In this document: positions 1 to 10,269 of the stretch, piece after piece
How positions within the stretch are numbered: the stretch's first letter is position 1
Layout of the letters: each line of letters starts with the position of its first letter
NCBI GenBank assembly: GCA_002335605.1
Contig: BEDY01000004.1
Span: 1,550,001 to 1,614,000 of the forward strand
Direction of reading: 5' to 3'
DNA length: 64,000 nt
From: Prillingera fragicola
Lineage: Eukaryota; Basidiomycota; Tremellomycetes; Trichosporonales; Trichosporonaceae
Translations under genes and position numbers: made by a program
The notes under the pieces: generated by a model
The model's input: the letters and a program-made list of their open reading frames with translations, nothing else
Told to the model about the DNA's origin: nothing
Databases searched by the model: none

Positions 1-3000
1 AATGTCCTCCTTACCAGAGCGTTGACTGGGAGTGACGAGAGCAAGGACCCAGAACGCCTTGAGGCTGCTCTTGATGCCATCGCGAGAAATGGACGGCGCG
101 TTGCGGAGAATGATACCGACGTTGCCGGCATAGTGGCCGTCATGGAGAAGCACAACACGACCAGGTATGGTCTGCTTGCCGGGAGCCCAGGAGGCCTGGT
201 CCATAATCTCGGCGTTGAGACGAACAACTTCGGCAGACATGTCGTAGAACGCGTTAATGTCGGCACTGCACACCGTGCAGTCGAGACTGGGGAGCTTTGC
301 AAGCCTCTTCTCGCCAGCCTCCAGCTTGCGCTGAGTTTCAGGTGCGAGCTTTTGGTTGGCATTCTCCGAAAACGACCGCTTGATCATCTCCTCCACGCGC
401 AGAGCCTCGACGCGCAGCAAGTTGAGAATCATATTGTATGTCAGGCGGAACTGAGACTGGAGGCGGTTGGGCGTGCCTAGCATCATCTCCTGCAGCTCTG
501 CAACCGATGGCAGCTCGTCGCCGCTGAGAATGATAACCGTACCCGTGGTGTCGAGACCACGACGGCCGGCACGACCGGCCATCTGCGTGTACTCTCCGGG
601 GAGCAGCTGGCGGAACGAGGTGCCGTCGTGCTTGCGAATTCCAGAGAACACGACACACTTGGCGGGCATATTGACACCCATGGCAAAGGTTTCCGTTGCA
701 AAGAGGACCTTGACGAGACCACGGGCGAACAGAATCTCCACAACCTCCTTGACAAGTGGCAAGAGACCACCGTGGTGAACTCCGATACCGCGGCTGAGGA
801 GATCACGCATGCGCGAGATCTGGGGAAGCGTCTTGTCCGAACCCTTGAGTCGTGTCAACGCCCTCTCCCAGGTAACGTGCACCTCGCTCTTCTCCTTGGC
901 GTCGCACAAGTCGGTGCTCGACAGGGTTTGCGCATACTCTTCACAGCGCTTCTTGCTGAACACAAAGTTGACAACTGGCAACAAGCCACCCTTGCGGAGG
1001 AAGGCAATAAGGTGGGTCCAGACGTTCTGGTCCAGCTGGCCACGGCCACGACCTCCAGCTCCACCTCCTCGTCCGCCGCGAGTGGCCGGCGCGGGAGCAC
1101 CCTGACCACCGCCGCGGTTGGAGTGAGCGCGGCCACCGCCGACGCGCGAGAAGGGAGCCGAGCGGCCAGTTGGCAGGTCCTTGGCCTTGGTGGTCTGGCC
1201 AGCCATACCTCCGCGTCCACCAGTACGCTGAACAGGAGGGAGTCCAGCCGCCTCGCGCTCCTTGTCCTGCTTGCGCCGCAACGCCTCGCCGGCTGCCTTG
1301 TATCCCTCGCCCAGGAAGTTGCTCTTCGAGTCGACAATCTTGTGAGTCTCCTTGCCGGCCCAGAGGTAGTGCTCAAGAGGAACGGGACGCATGGGGGTGG
1401 AGATGACGTAAATGTTCTTCTTCTTTGTGCGACCGACCCAGTCGGCGAACTCCTTGGTGTTGGGCACTGTTGCCGAGAGCAGAATGATGCTGACGTGCTC
1501 GGGCAACATGATGATGACTTCCTCCCAGACGACGCCACGCTGGACGTCAGTGCATGCCAAAAGCTGTGACCTACCTCGGCGTCGTTGACATAGTGGACCT
1601 CGTCAAAGATGACAAACTCGACGTCACGGATGAGATCAGCACCCTTGTAGAGCATTGAACGCAGAATCTCAGTAGTCATCTAAGCCAGTCAGCCTAAGCT
1701 TTGCGGCCACCACTTACGATAAGACAGCTTCCCTCGGCATTGATCTGGACATCTCCGGTAAGAATACCGACGGTCGAAGGGTCAAACGTCGTCTTGAAAT
1801 CACGGAACTTTTGGTTGGACAGCGCCTTGATCGGCGACGTGTAGATGGCACGGGTCATGTGTTTGGCCGCAAGGGCAATAGCGTACTCGGCAACAACAGT
1901 CTTACCAGCCGACGTGTGGGCGGCGACAAACACACTGTCGCCCATTTCGAGGTGGTAGATGGCTTCCTTTTGGAAGTTGTCGAGCTTGAACGGGTACGTT
2001 CGTGCCGGCTCGGGAACGAGGTTGTCAAAGTTCACAAGCTCCTTGTTAACATCCACGACGTGGGCCCACTCTTTCTTCTGGTGAATAGCAGCCTTCAGAT
2101 GCTTTCTGGGAGGTGGTGGCGCAGGAAGACGCCCGACAGGAAGGAGATCGTCGACATTCTTCGCCGGCGCGGGTCGTGCCTCGCCGTCAGGGGTGGCGAC
2201 TCCAGAGTCCTCGTCGCCCAGGCGTGAAATGTGGAGGCCTGGAGACTCGTCTCCGTCGCGCCTCCTCCTCCTTGCCTTGGTGGTCATGGACTGTGATCCG
2301 AGCATCTCGGCAAGGAACTCGTCGGCTGTCTCGTCAGCATTTTCTCCACTTCTGCACTCACCTCCTTCAAGTTCGACACCCCGGCGCAGCCCAGGAGCTC
2401 GCGTCTTCCATCCCTCCTCCTCGGCAAGCTCCTCCTCCTCCTCCTCGGCAATCTCTGGCGCGGTCGCGACGTCGAGACCCCCAGGCAGGAAAGGCGCGTT
2501 TGTGCTCTTGCCACGAACAAAGTTCTGAAGCGCAGCAGGCTCCCGCATCATCGAACTGCTGAGATTGGGGTGCGCCGGCTGCTTGGGCGCAAGAGCATCG
2601 CGCCAGTGCGTAAACGTGCCATCGATACCGCGGAAAGTCGGCGTGACGGTGTGGGTTGGTGGAAGGGGGTCAAGGGAGAGGGAAGGCAGGGGGATGGTGG
2701 TAGGGAGCGGCGCCTGCCAGCGCCAGAGGTCCTCTGAGAGATCCTTGGGAGGAGATATGATATCTCTCTCCACCAATTCGACAGCTTCCTTTGCTGTTGG
2801 GAGGGCCGATATGCCAAGAGACGTGGCGAGGTCCTCCGAGTCAAGGTTGGATGACAATGGATTGGCGGCAGCTCGCACTAGCTCGCTGAGGCGGGCATTG
2901 CGCGCGGCGTCGCTTCCGTTTGGAAGCGTGTCGGGCGCCATGGGTATGTGGTTTTTCTGTAGGGCGGCGTGCGTTTGAGAGAGTGCTATTGGCATTGCCA

Positions 3001-3001
3001 T
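1..3001 (-). CDS. SKI2: Ski2-type DExH RNA helicase, C-terminus beyond window edge
   Basis: ATP-dependent RNA helicase of the cytoplasmic SKI complex, which feeds mRNA 3' ends to the exosome. Exons read as complement(1718-3001, 1575-1679, <1-1539), with introns of 38 and 35 bp; 976 codons are present. Seen in order: an N-terminal region with an acidic stretch near residue 200, helicase motif I (AHTSAGKT), motif II DEVH, then after the second intron [12 protein letters not shown], an Arg/Gly-rich linker at about 1080-1150, and the C-terminal RecA motifs ([26 protein letters not shown]). The RG-rich linker followed by a conserved VWTHLI favours Ski2 over the paralogue Mtr4. The start is the first ATG; a GTG two codons upstream is in frame but unlikely. 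The reading frame is still open at position 1, so roughly the last 250-300 residues are missing. It diverges from RAC1. Confidence 0.94.
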
Positions 3002-3816
3002 GTCCACCTTCTTTGCAGCTCGCTACACTGCTACACTGATTGTGAGCAAAACGAGGAGCCCCGGCACTGGTGAGCAGCGGGATCAAATCCACGTGTCACT
3101 CGTGTGGCCCGGCGTTTTCGGCGAATTACGCGGGACGGTGAGTGCCAACAGCAGAGGGGGGGTGACAACGGCAGCGGTGTCTGCCTGAGACTTGAACAGC
3201 GTAGAGGTGGCCGCGGGATGGGCAGCGTGTACGACAACAGCGTAGTAGGTCGGGTACCGCAGCAGGCAGCAGGTAGTAGTGTATGCATAAAAGAGAGCTG
3301 CCAGCACGGTGGGCGGTTGCAGTGTCGAAGGACGGCGGCAGTCTGGCGGCCGGTACCTTCGGCCCACTGCTGGCGGACTGCTCGGCCACCATGAGCCAGC
3401 CTTCACCACACCGGGTCGCCAAGTCTTTCCTTGTTGCCGCTCCTGTTGTTGCATCCACTCCATCGCATATCACTACTGCGCACACCCACCCGTTATTGTG
3501 CACACCTTCTACTCCTATCCATCCATACGCACCTTACATCCCAGCGGCTTGCACGCATACAGCAACCCAGCGCAGGTCGCCGACTGGCAGGGCAAACGGT
3601 ACCCGCTGCCATTGACGCCGCCAACTTGCCACCCCATATCCATCCCTGTCGACCTTTTCTTCCGTCCTTTGTTTTCATTATCCTGGCTGTCTAGCCTCTG
3701 GCCAGCGATTGCACTCGCAGCTCGGCTCGGCGGATCAATCCCCCTGCAGCATCTCACCTGCACACTCTCCCCCTCCCTCTTCCCGAACGCCGCATCGCCC
3801 CGCTCTCCTCGCCAGG
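3002..3816. promoter_or_regulatory. Divergent intergenic region between SKI2 and RAC1
   Basis: About 0.8 kb between two divergent starts. The RAC1-proximal half (about 3420-3815) is rich in C and T on the plus strand, as is usual for leaders and promoters in these yeasts. The short overlapping ORFs on both strands have no recognisable similarity and look fortuitous. No specific regulatory site can be named with confidence. Confidence 0.5.
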
Positions 3817-4794
3817 ATGAATCATAACATTCAGTCCCTCAAGTGTAGGTCGTTTCGTCTACTCCACCGGAACAAAGCTTATCCCTGTCAGGTGTTGTTG
3901 TTGGAGACGGAGCAGTGGGCAAGGTGCGCTGAGGTGTGTGCGCGGTGACTAACGCCGTCCAGACTTGCTTGCTCATCTCGTACACTACCAACGCGTTTCC
4001 CGGAGAGTAAGTCACTGCGTGGAGGTGGAGAAGGCGCGTCGCTAACAATGCGTTACAGATACGTTCCGACAGTGCGTGTTACTACCCAGCCGCAGCAGCC
4101 ATACAGGTGGCCATGCAGGCACCAGATCTGCTGCTGTTGATGTTGAGAGCTCCCTGACGCCAAACCCAGGTCTTTGACAACTATTCCGCATCCGTGCTCG
4201 TCGATGGCAGGCCAATCTCACTAGGATTGTGGGACACGGCCGGCCAGGAGGTGAGTTCTGAGCTACTACCCAGCTCTAACGACGCCAGGACTATGATCGT
4301 CTGCGACCCCTGTCGTATCCCCAGACAGACGTCTTCCTCGTGTGCTTTTCCGTCATCAGCCCGCCGAGTTTCGAGAACATCAAGACCAAGGTGAGTCGCC
4401 CCCCATAGCCACCGGAAAGCCAGTGCTCACGCCACCGCTCAGTGGATTCCAGAGATTCGTCACCACGCACCCGGCGTGCCCATTATCCTCGTCGGCACAA
4501 AGCTCGACTTGCGCGAGGACCCCACCACCGTCGCGCGGCTCCGGGAACGCCGCTTCTCGCCCATTTCATACTCGATGGGCATGCAGCTTGCCAAGGAGGT
4601 TGGCGCTGTGCGTTACGTCGAGTCGAGTTCAAAGACGTGAGTGCCAACACGGATGCAGGGGCAGGCGCTGACGCGGATGTAGGCAGAAGGGTCTCAAGAA
4701 CGTGTTTGACGAGGCTATCCGTGCCGTCCTCACACCACAAGACCGGCAGACGACGCCCCGCAAGCCGCCGAAGAAGCCATGCGTCATTCTCTGA
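3817..4794 (+). CDS. RAC1: Rac-family small GTPase
   Basis: Rho-family GTPase controlling actin, polarity and hyphal or filamentous growth at the plasma membrane. Eight exons: 3817-3844, 3892-3923, 3963-4006, 4059-4071, 4170-4250, 4289-4390, 4443-4636, 4683-4794, giving 201 residues against about 192 in animals. The P-loop GDGAVGKT (14-21), effector loop YVPTVFDNY (36-44), DTAGQE switch II (61-66), TKLD base-recognition motif and C-terminal CVIL prenylation box are all visible. The CVIL box ends in Leu, which favours geranylgeranylation, and it follows a Lys/Arg/Pro stretch. Trp60, equivalent to Rac Trp56, and the segment [17 protein letters not shown] favour Rac over Cdc42. The fourth exon is only 13 nt. 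It converges on the FAM210-like gene, leaving 196 bp between the stops. Confidence 0.93.
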
Positions 4795-4990
4795 GCGAGC
4801 GCGACGCCGAGAGTGTTTTCCTTTTTCTTGTTCGGCACACGCAAGCGAGTCAGCTTGGACCCGTCCAGAGCTCGCAGGCGGTACACTGGCGCCCTCACAG
4901 TAGATTCCCCCGATATTTATAGGGTTGCATGCCAGAGTTGTAAAGTATATCTATGTTTCGTGCCCAATGATTGTGAAAAGAGAAGGGAGC

Positions 4991-5860
4991 CTAGTCGCCC
5001 CCACGCTTGACAGCGGTCTTGGCCTGGTCCATTGCCCGCTGGCCAGCGGAACGCATGCGATCGGCACCGTGTTGCGCAGCGCGCTTTGCGCCAGCCTGGA
5101 ATCGAGCCTGTCAGCCCTGCGCCGAGACAACAGAACCAGAGACAGTAGCAGCAGCACCAGCGGGCCTACTCACCGTGCCGATCCATCCGCGGGCGCGCAG
5201 CCAGTTGACGACTTTTGGTGTCCACGCCACGGTGAGACCCGCGCGAACGGGGAGGAGCAGCGTCTTGTGGATAGTGTACGAGAGCACGATCTCGGCCCAC
5301 AGCGTCTTGTTCTGCCACCAGTGCTGGTCGGCTCGCGCCTTGCCGTAGATGGCGACCTGGGCCGCCTCCTCGGCCTCGTCGGCGCGTTTCTGCGCAGCCG
5401 CAGCGGCCTCGAGCGCCGCGGCCCCCGCCTCGCCGTGCCGCAGCTTGCGGTAGTAGTGCATGATGCGCTGGAAGTAGGGCTCGATCGAGTCTGCGCCCAC
5501 GCTGTGCACGACCGCAAAGACGAGGCTAAAGTCGACCGCTGACAGGGCGAGGTACATGATGACGGCGTAGGAGCCGTACGTCTTTGTGAGCTGCTTGAAG
5601 CGCTGGTAGGCCGACTGTTTCGCTTCGTCGCCGGGGCCGCCAGACGACGGGCCGGCCTCCGACGCGGTGGTAGAGGCGAATCTCCTAGAGCTGCGGAGGG
5701 TGGTGCGGACCAGAGCCTGGGGGCGGGCAGACAGGGTTAATGCTCGCCTGGAGGCGGTGGTGGGGAGGGCGGAGAGACGGGCGGTGAGGGGCAGCATGGC
5801 CGTGGTGCGCAGGCCGGCGCGGGCGACGGCCAGCGTGGGGCGGAGCGCGCGCAACGACAT
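4991..5860 (-). CDS. FAM210/DUF1279-family mitochondrial membrane protein
   Basis: Two exons, complement(5174-5860, 5096-5173 intron, 4991-5095), 263 residues. The first 60 residues are rich in Arg, Ala, Ser and Thr and lack acidic residues, a typical mitochondrial targeting sequence. The DUF1279 core follows (YQRFKQLTKTYGSYAVIMYL) with a hydrophobic segment at about 95-117, an Ala/Glu-rich probable coiled coil at about 150-185, then a second amphipathic segment (LWAEIVLSYTIHKTLLLPVR). The last exon is basic and ends KRGGD. Family members (FAM210A/B in animals) sit in the inner mitochondrial membrane; their molecular activity is poorly defined. The start at 5860 is chosen because it directly opens the targeting peptide; an in-frame upstream start at 6043 would add 61 low-complexity residues and is less likely. 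Confidence 0.8.
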
Positions 5861-6363
5861 GGTCAAGGGCGTGGGAGGTGGTGTGGCGAAGCTGTCGGAG
5901 CGGTAGAACCAAGAGTTGTGGAACGTGTGCACGAAAGTGAGTTCTGAGCTAGGTGGTAGTGCTGAGATGCGAGAGCGTGAGCGCCGTGCTCTGAACGCTG
6001 GTGGCAATGGTGTAGAAGTAGAGTAGATGAATGGAAAGAGCAAAGAGAGAGAGTCGCGTCGTTGTACGTCACTTGTTATGGCCGAGGACTGTAAAAGTTG
6101 GGTGCGCGATTAAAGGCAACCCGTCGGCCAGCCACTGTTGACGCGGCCACACGGCCGGCACGGAATCAAATCCACGAATTGGGTGGCAATTAGTCGGCTC
6201 GAGGTTAATAATAATTATTAAATTAAAACTACACATGCACAGCTTGCCCAGTCCACTTCATACATGCATGGTCGCAGAGGCGACGAGGACAACGATACGG
6301 TTATGTGCTTGGTATAAACTTTATGGAATGAGACGAGACAACGTGCAATGTGGCAGCCAACAA
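5861..6363. other. Intergenic: FAM210 promoter and URC1 3' flank
   Basis: About 0.5 kb between two tandem minus-strand genes. It holds no recognisable gene. An AT-rich patch at about 6203-6230 contains a perfect 12-bp palindrome (TAATAATTATTA, 6209-6220), about 150 bp past the URC1 stop. In this GC-rich setting it may mark 3' end formation of URC1; that is inference. Confidence 0.45.
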
Positions 6364-8333
6364 CTAGTGGACAATGTCCTCTGCAAAATGTTAGCAATTG
6401 TTCAAGCCAGCATGTTTAGTGCTCACCCCAGTTGCGGCCCTTTGTAGCCTGAACAAGCTCTTCGGTCATCTGCTTGGACGAAAAGTATCCCGCCTGGATC
6501 TTGGCGTCAATCTCCACACGTCCGTCGGCAGGAATAAGCTCGTCTGGAATCTCATAGCGATTCGTCACAGTGATGCCCGAGTCGATGATCGCGTCGTACT
6601 TCATGTTACTCATCGAGATGAGGTTGGTGATGTGCTTGATACCCAGGAAGTGCAGGACGTCAGGCATGAGCGCTTGGTGTCGCGCATCCTTGACGCCGGC
6701 AACGACCGAGGTGTTGTTAAAGTACTCTGCTGCGCTGTCGCCGCCACGCTTGCGGCGGTTGTAGACCATGTACTTGACGACCTCTCCAAGCGCGCGTCCC
6801 TCCTTCTGGAAGTAGATGACGACACCGACACCGCCGCGCTGCGCACACTTGAGCGCCTCGGAGATGCCGTAGATGAGATATGGCCGACATGTGCAGATAT
6901 CGGAACCAAACACGTCCGAGCCACTGCACGAGTCGTGCGGGCGGCAGGTAATCTCAGTGTTCTCGTCGGCCAGGAGCTCGGGGTTACCAAAGATGTAGAC
7001 CGTCATGCCGCCAATGGGAGGGAGGAAGGTCTTGATGTCGGACCGCGTCAGGAGCTCGGGGTACATGCCGCCCGTGTCCTCGAAGAGGGCGCGTCGGAGC
7101 GTCGACTCGTCGATACCGAGCCGCGCAGCCACGCCGGGGAGGTACCACACGGGGTCGATCGCCGCCTTGTAGGTGACGACCTCGACACCCTGGTCGACTC
7201 CGGGGAACGCAGGCAGGTCGGGCGACTTGACGACAATTTCGCCATCGACGGGAAACTCGCCCTTGCGCGCAAGCACGTCGAGCTCCTCGATCTTGATGTG
7301 CGCCTTGGTCTGCGAGATTGTAGGACGCACATCCATGCCTTCCTTGTACTCCTTTGCCCACACCTCCTGCGACATGGCGCCCCACGGGTCAAAGGACACA
7401 ATCTTCCAGTCGCGCTCGTTGCCCGCCTCGCCGCGGCCGGTACCGTCGCCAAACCATCCAGGCTTGGGCGGGAGCATGAACGGGGGCTAATGGTCAGTGA
7501 TTTGGCTACTAGAAGCAGCTTACGTGAGTGTTGGTGAGGTCTGGCCGCCAGTTTGGGCTCAACTGTCCCATAGCAATGGACAGCGCGCGATAGATCGAGT
7601 ACGAGCCAGCATGCGCGCCGATAGAGTTACGCGTGAGCAGGTTCTTGCCGATACGAGAGCAGACGACCGGTCCTCGGTCGCGCGCGTTGGCTGCATACGT
7701 CAGCACTAGCCCGGGGCACTCTGGTGCTCACGGCCTGCACCCCAGTGAATCGGCACAGGGTTGATACCCGCCTGCGACGGGTAGGCTGGGCTGCGTCAGC
7801 TCTTGCTCCGATGCATCCACATGCACGTACTGGTGAGGATAACACGCGAGGGGTAGAGAGGCAGCTTGCCGTCCTTTGCAGGGGTGCCGGAGCCATTGGT
7901 CTCGGGGGTCGCCTTTGGGTGCGAACTACCATTTGCCACCGGGCCGTTATCCATTGCCACCGCGCCGTTGCTACCGTTACCGTTCGCAGCCATGTGTGCG
8001 AGTCCCAGCGATATACCGCTGGGGGGAGGGGACATGGAGAGCGACTCTGCCGCGTACCGGAGCGAGCTTACGCCGCCGCCTGGTGGGCTGCCCGGAATAG
8101 CCCACGGGCCCGGGGAGCCTGATGGTCCGCATGGGATGTTGTCGACGCCGCGCACGGGTGGCGAGGGGGGCTGGGAGGATGTCTTCTGTTGCTGGGCGGC
8201 GGTGAGGGCTTCGACCTGGATGCAGTGTTAGTAAATCGTGCGCGTGCTGGGGTGGACATACCTGAGCGGCGAGCTTCTCCTGTTTGGCGTCTAGCTTCTG
8301 GAGGAGGGCGAGGACCTCCTTGAGTTCGGCCAT
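6364..8333 (-). CDS. URC1: Urc1-like GTP cyclohydrolase II family protein (uracil catabolism)
   Basis: Homologue of the GTP cyclohydrolase II-like Urc1 needed for the fungal URC uracil-degradation pathway. Six exons, complement(8262-8333, 7831-8215, 7732-7785, 7524-7690, 6427-7486, 6364-6380), 584 residues. The N-terminus starts with a short Leu/Lys helix, then a low-complexity Pro/Ser/Asn/Gly linker (about 30-140). The catalytic half carries the GCH-II zinc-site pattern: Cys in RPHDSCSG followed by the pair in ICTC. A GCH-II-like KEGRALG segment follows. The last coding exon encodes only the final residues (EDIVH). Canonical GCH II makes a riboflavin precursor; the long fungal-type N-terminal domain (VILTTYPSQAGINPVPIHWG) is why Urc1 is preferred over Rib1. 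The product in the uracil pathway is not visible from sequence. Confidence 0.85.
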
Positions 8334-8908
8334 GTTGGGTGGCGAGGTGAGTGTGTGTGCTGTAGATATTGAAGTGGCAAGAGGAGAAGAGAGAAGAGAG
8401 ACGACACCGAGCTACTGCCCACTTGGTCTTAAGGCCACGGTCAGGTGGTGGTGGTGGGGAGTAGACGTGTGCCTGCAGCTGGACGACGAGGCAGTAGGCG
8501 GATGTGACCGGGAGAGACGTGTTGATGGCTGATAGCCCGACCACACCGGACATGGATCCCCTGCCGCTTATCTCCCCCGCATCCCCGGACCTGACCCCCG
8601 AACCCATCGGCACAGGTGCCGCAGCATGCCTACAGTGAGAGATGCATCCACCAACGTGCGTTCCACAGCATGAGCAGCACGTTGCCACAATTGTCTGCTC
8701 AGAACAGTGTGCAGGCTGTCTTCGGCCTCTATTAACATGCACAATGCATAGCCTGCGTGTCCCAAACTGTGAGGTACACGACGTATTGATTGCCGCACGG
8801 TATCTGGATGCCTATCTCCTCATATCTGAGCTCTACGGCCAACCCAAGCTAGTCCTATCTCGAGCACACACATTACTGGCACAACGAGCGAATCGGCTCG
8901 TTGGCTCA
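8334..8908. other. Intergenic: URC1 promoter and HAD gene 3' flank
   Basis: About 0.57 kb between tandem minus-strand genes. A purine-rich tract on the plus strand (about 8380-8400), pyrimidine-rich on the coding strand, lies just upstream of the URC1 start and fits a leader. No additional gene or repeat was recognised. Confidence 0.4.
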
Positions 8909-9915
8909 TCACGCAGCTCCGTTCCGCCGGCGCACCTCAGCCAACACCTCATCCAACCCACTGACCACATTGACACCACCCAGATCCTCGGTCGCCGCAC
9001 GAACAGCCCCATCCGACCACTCGCCTGGACGCCGCACAAGGCGCGCTTCGAGCCCGGCATCGCGGGCTCCTTGAAAGTCGCTGCTCGTCAGCCAAGCTGC
9101 AGGGCCTTGGTGCCCACTCACGCTTTAAGCTCGTCGCCAACCATAATCACACCTGGTCCCAAGTCCTCGTCACACGTGTCGCACGCGGTTTGGAATATCT
9201 TGGGATCGGGCTTGCTCTTCTCCACGTCCCATGATAGGGTGGGCGGATATGTGAGGAGCGGCTCAATACCGAGTGCGTCGAGCGTGAGCAGAATTCTTGG
9301 ATCGGCGTTCGACACCACAGACGTCTTGACACCAATCGCTTTCAGCCCTCGCACTGCGCTGGTCAGCTGCTGCATTTACCTGCCCACGTACATGTCGCGA
9401 GTGTATCAGTAAAGTTGCGGTAGCCAACAGTGCTCTCAAACCTCGCCAACAAGCTGTGGCCGAGCTCTTCTCCGCCGCGCTTCAGCTCCTCCTCACTCGC
9501 ACCGGCATGAACCATGCACTTGTGTATCAACGTCGTCCACCACGCCTCTGGAGACAAGGGCGGCTGGTTGTGCTTGCCATACAGGGGATAGGAGGCGTGC
9601 ATCTCCTTGAACGCTGCAAAGTGAGGTCAGCTACGCCGCTGGCGTCATCAAGTGGTGGGCATCTAGCGCCGGCGGGACTGACCAGGCTTGAACCCAGCGC
9701 GCACCGACTGGGGGTTCACCGAACGGATGCCCGCCTTGTGTGCCTCAGCTGCATACTGTTCGTGAACGGGGATTCGGGGTGTGCATAGCGTATCTAGAGG
9801 CAAAACGTCAGTACGCTGCAAAGGCGACTGGCTTCCAGGGTTGGGACGCACCGAAAACGTCAAACAGAACGAGTCGAACCCGCCCCTGCGAACTGCGTAA
9901 GGCTGATGCTGCCAT
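8909..9915 (-). CDS. HAD-superfamily hydrolase, HDHD3-like
   Basis: Predicted phosphatase of the haloacid dehalogenase superfamily. Five exons, complement(9852-9915, 9683-9793, 9392-9613, 9122-9353, 8909-9080), 266 residues. Motif I is LVLFDVFDTL with both catalytic Asp residues, split by the first intron. Motif II is VVSNAD. The motif III lysine lies in SKPDPKIF, and motif IV is MVGDELKADFQGARDAG. The cap between motifs I and II is helical, as in HDHD3-type enzymes. The natural substrate cannot be told. The initiator at 9915 is chosen because motif I starts at about residue 16; an in-frame ATG at 10020 would add 35 residues with no visible function. It shares a 354-bp divergent promoter with GCN2. 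Confidence 0.85.
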
Positions 9916-10269
9916 TGTTGACAGTCGCAACGTTATTCTAGGCTGAGCCGATACCGCTTTTATGCAACAGCTGTAAAGCCAGGGAGTTGTGGGGCGAACA
10001 AAGTCGAGTAGTAGTTGCAAAAGACCGAGTCAATCGTCCTTGTTGTCGAGTAACGGCAGAGGTGGAGGTTTCCCGGAATGTCACGTGATCTTGTTCCTGA
10101 CATCACCTGCTAGGCAACAGCAGGTATGGTGGATTCAAGATTATGGATGGCGCGCGCTTCTTTCTTCCTCTTGCACACTATTCGGAGCAGCGCATGGCCC
10201 TGCTCTGATCTCACTGAGCTGGCCCTTCTTCTCTTTGTAACACACCCCCCAGGCAGGCAGCGATGATCG
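9916..10269. promoter_or_regulatory. Bidirectional promoter, HAD hydrolase / GCN2
   Basis: 354 bp separate the two divergent start codons, so any promoter elements must be shared or closely spaced. No named site was identified. A C/T-rich stretch lies just upstream of the GCN2 ATG (about 10155-10255). Confidence 0.5.

Noticed and set aside
5861..6043. Upstream in-frame extension of the FAM210-like protein to 6043
   Set aside because: Adds 61 low-complexity residues before a good mitochondrial targeting sequence. The start at 5860 gives a typical presequence.
6398..7537. 379-codon ORF antisense to URC1
   Set aside because: Shadow of the URC1 catalytic exon; the sense strand has the GCH-II zinc and catalytic motifs.
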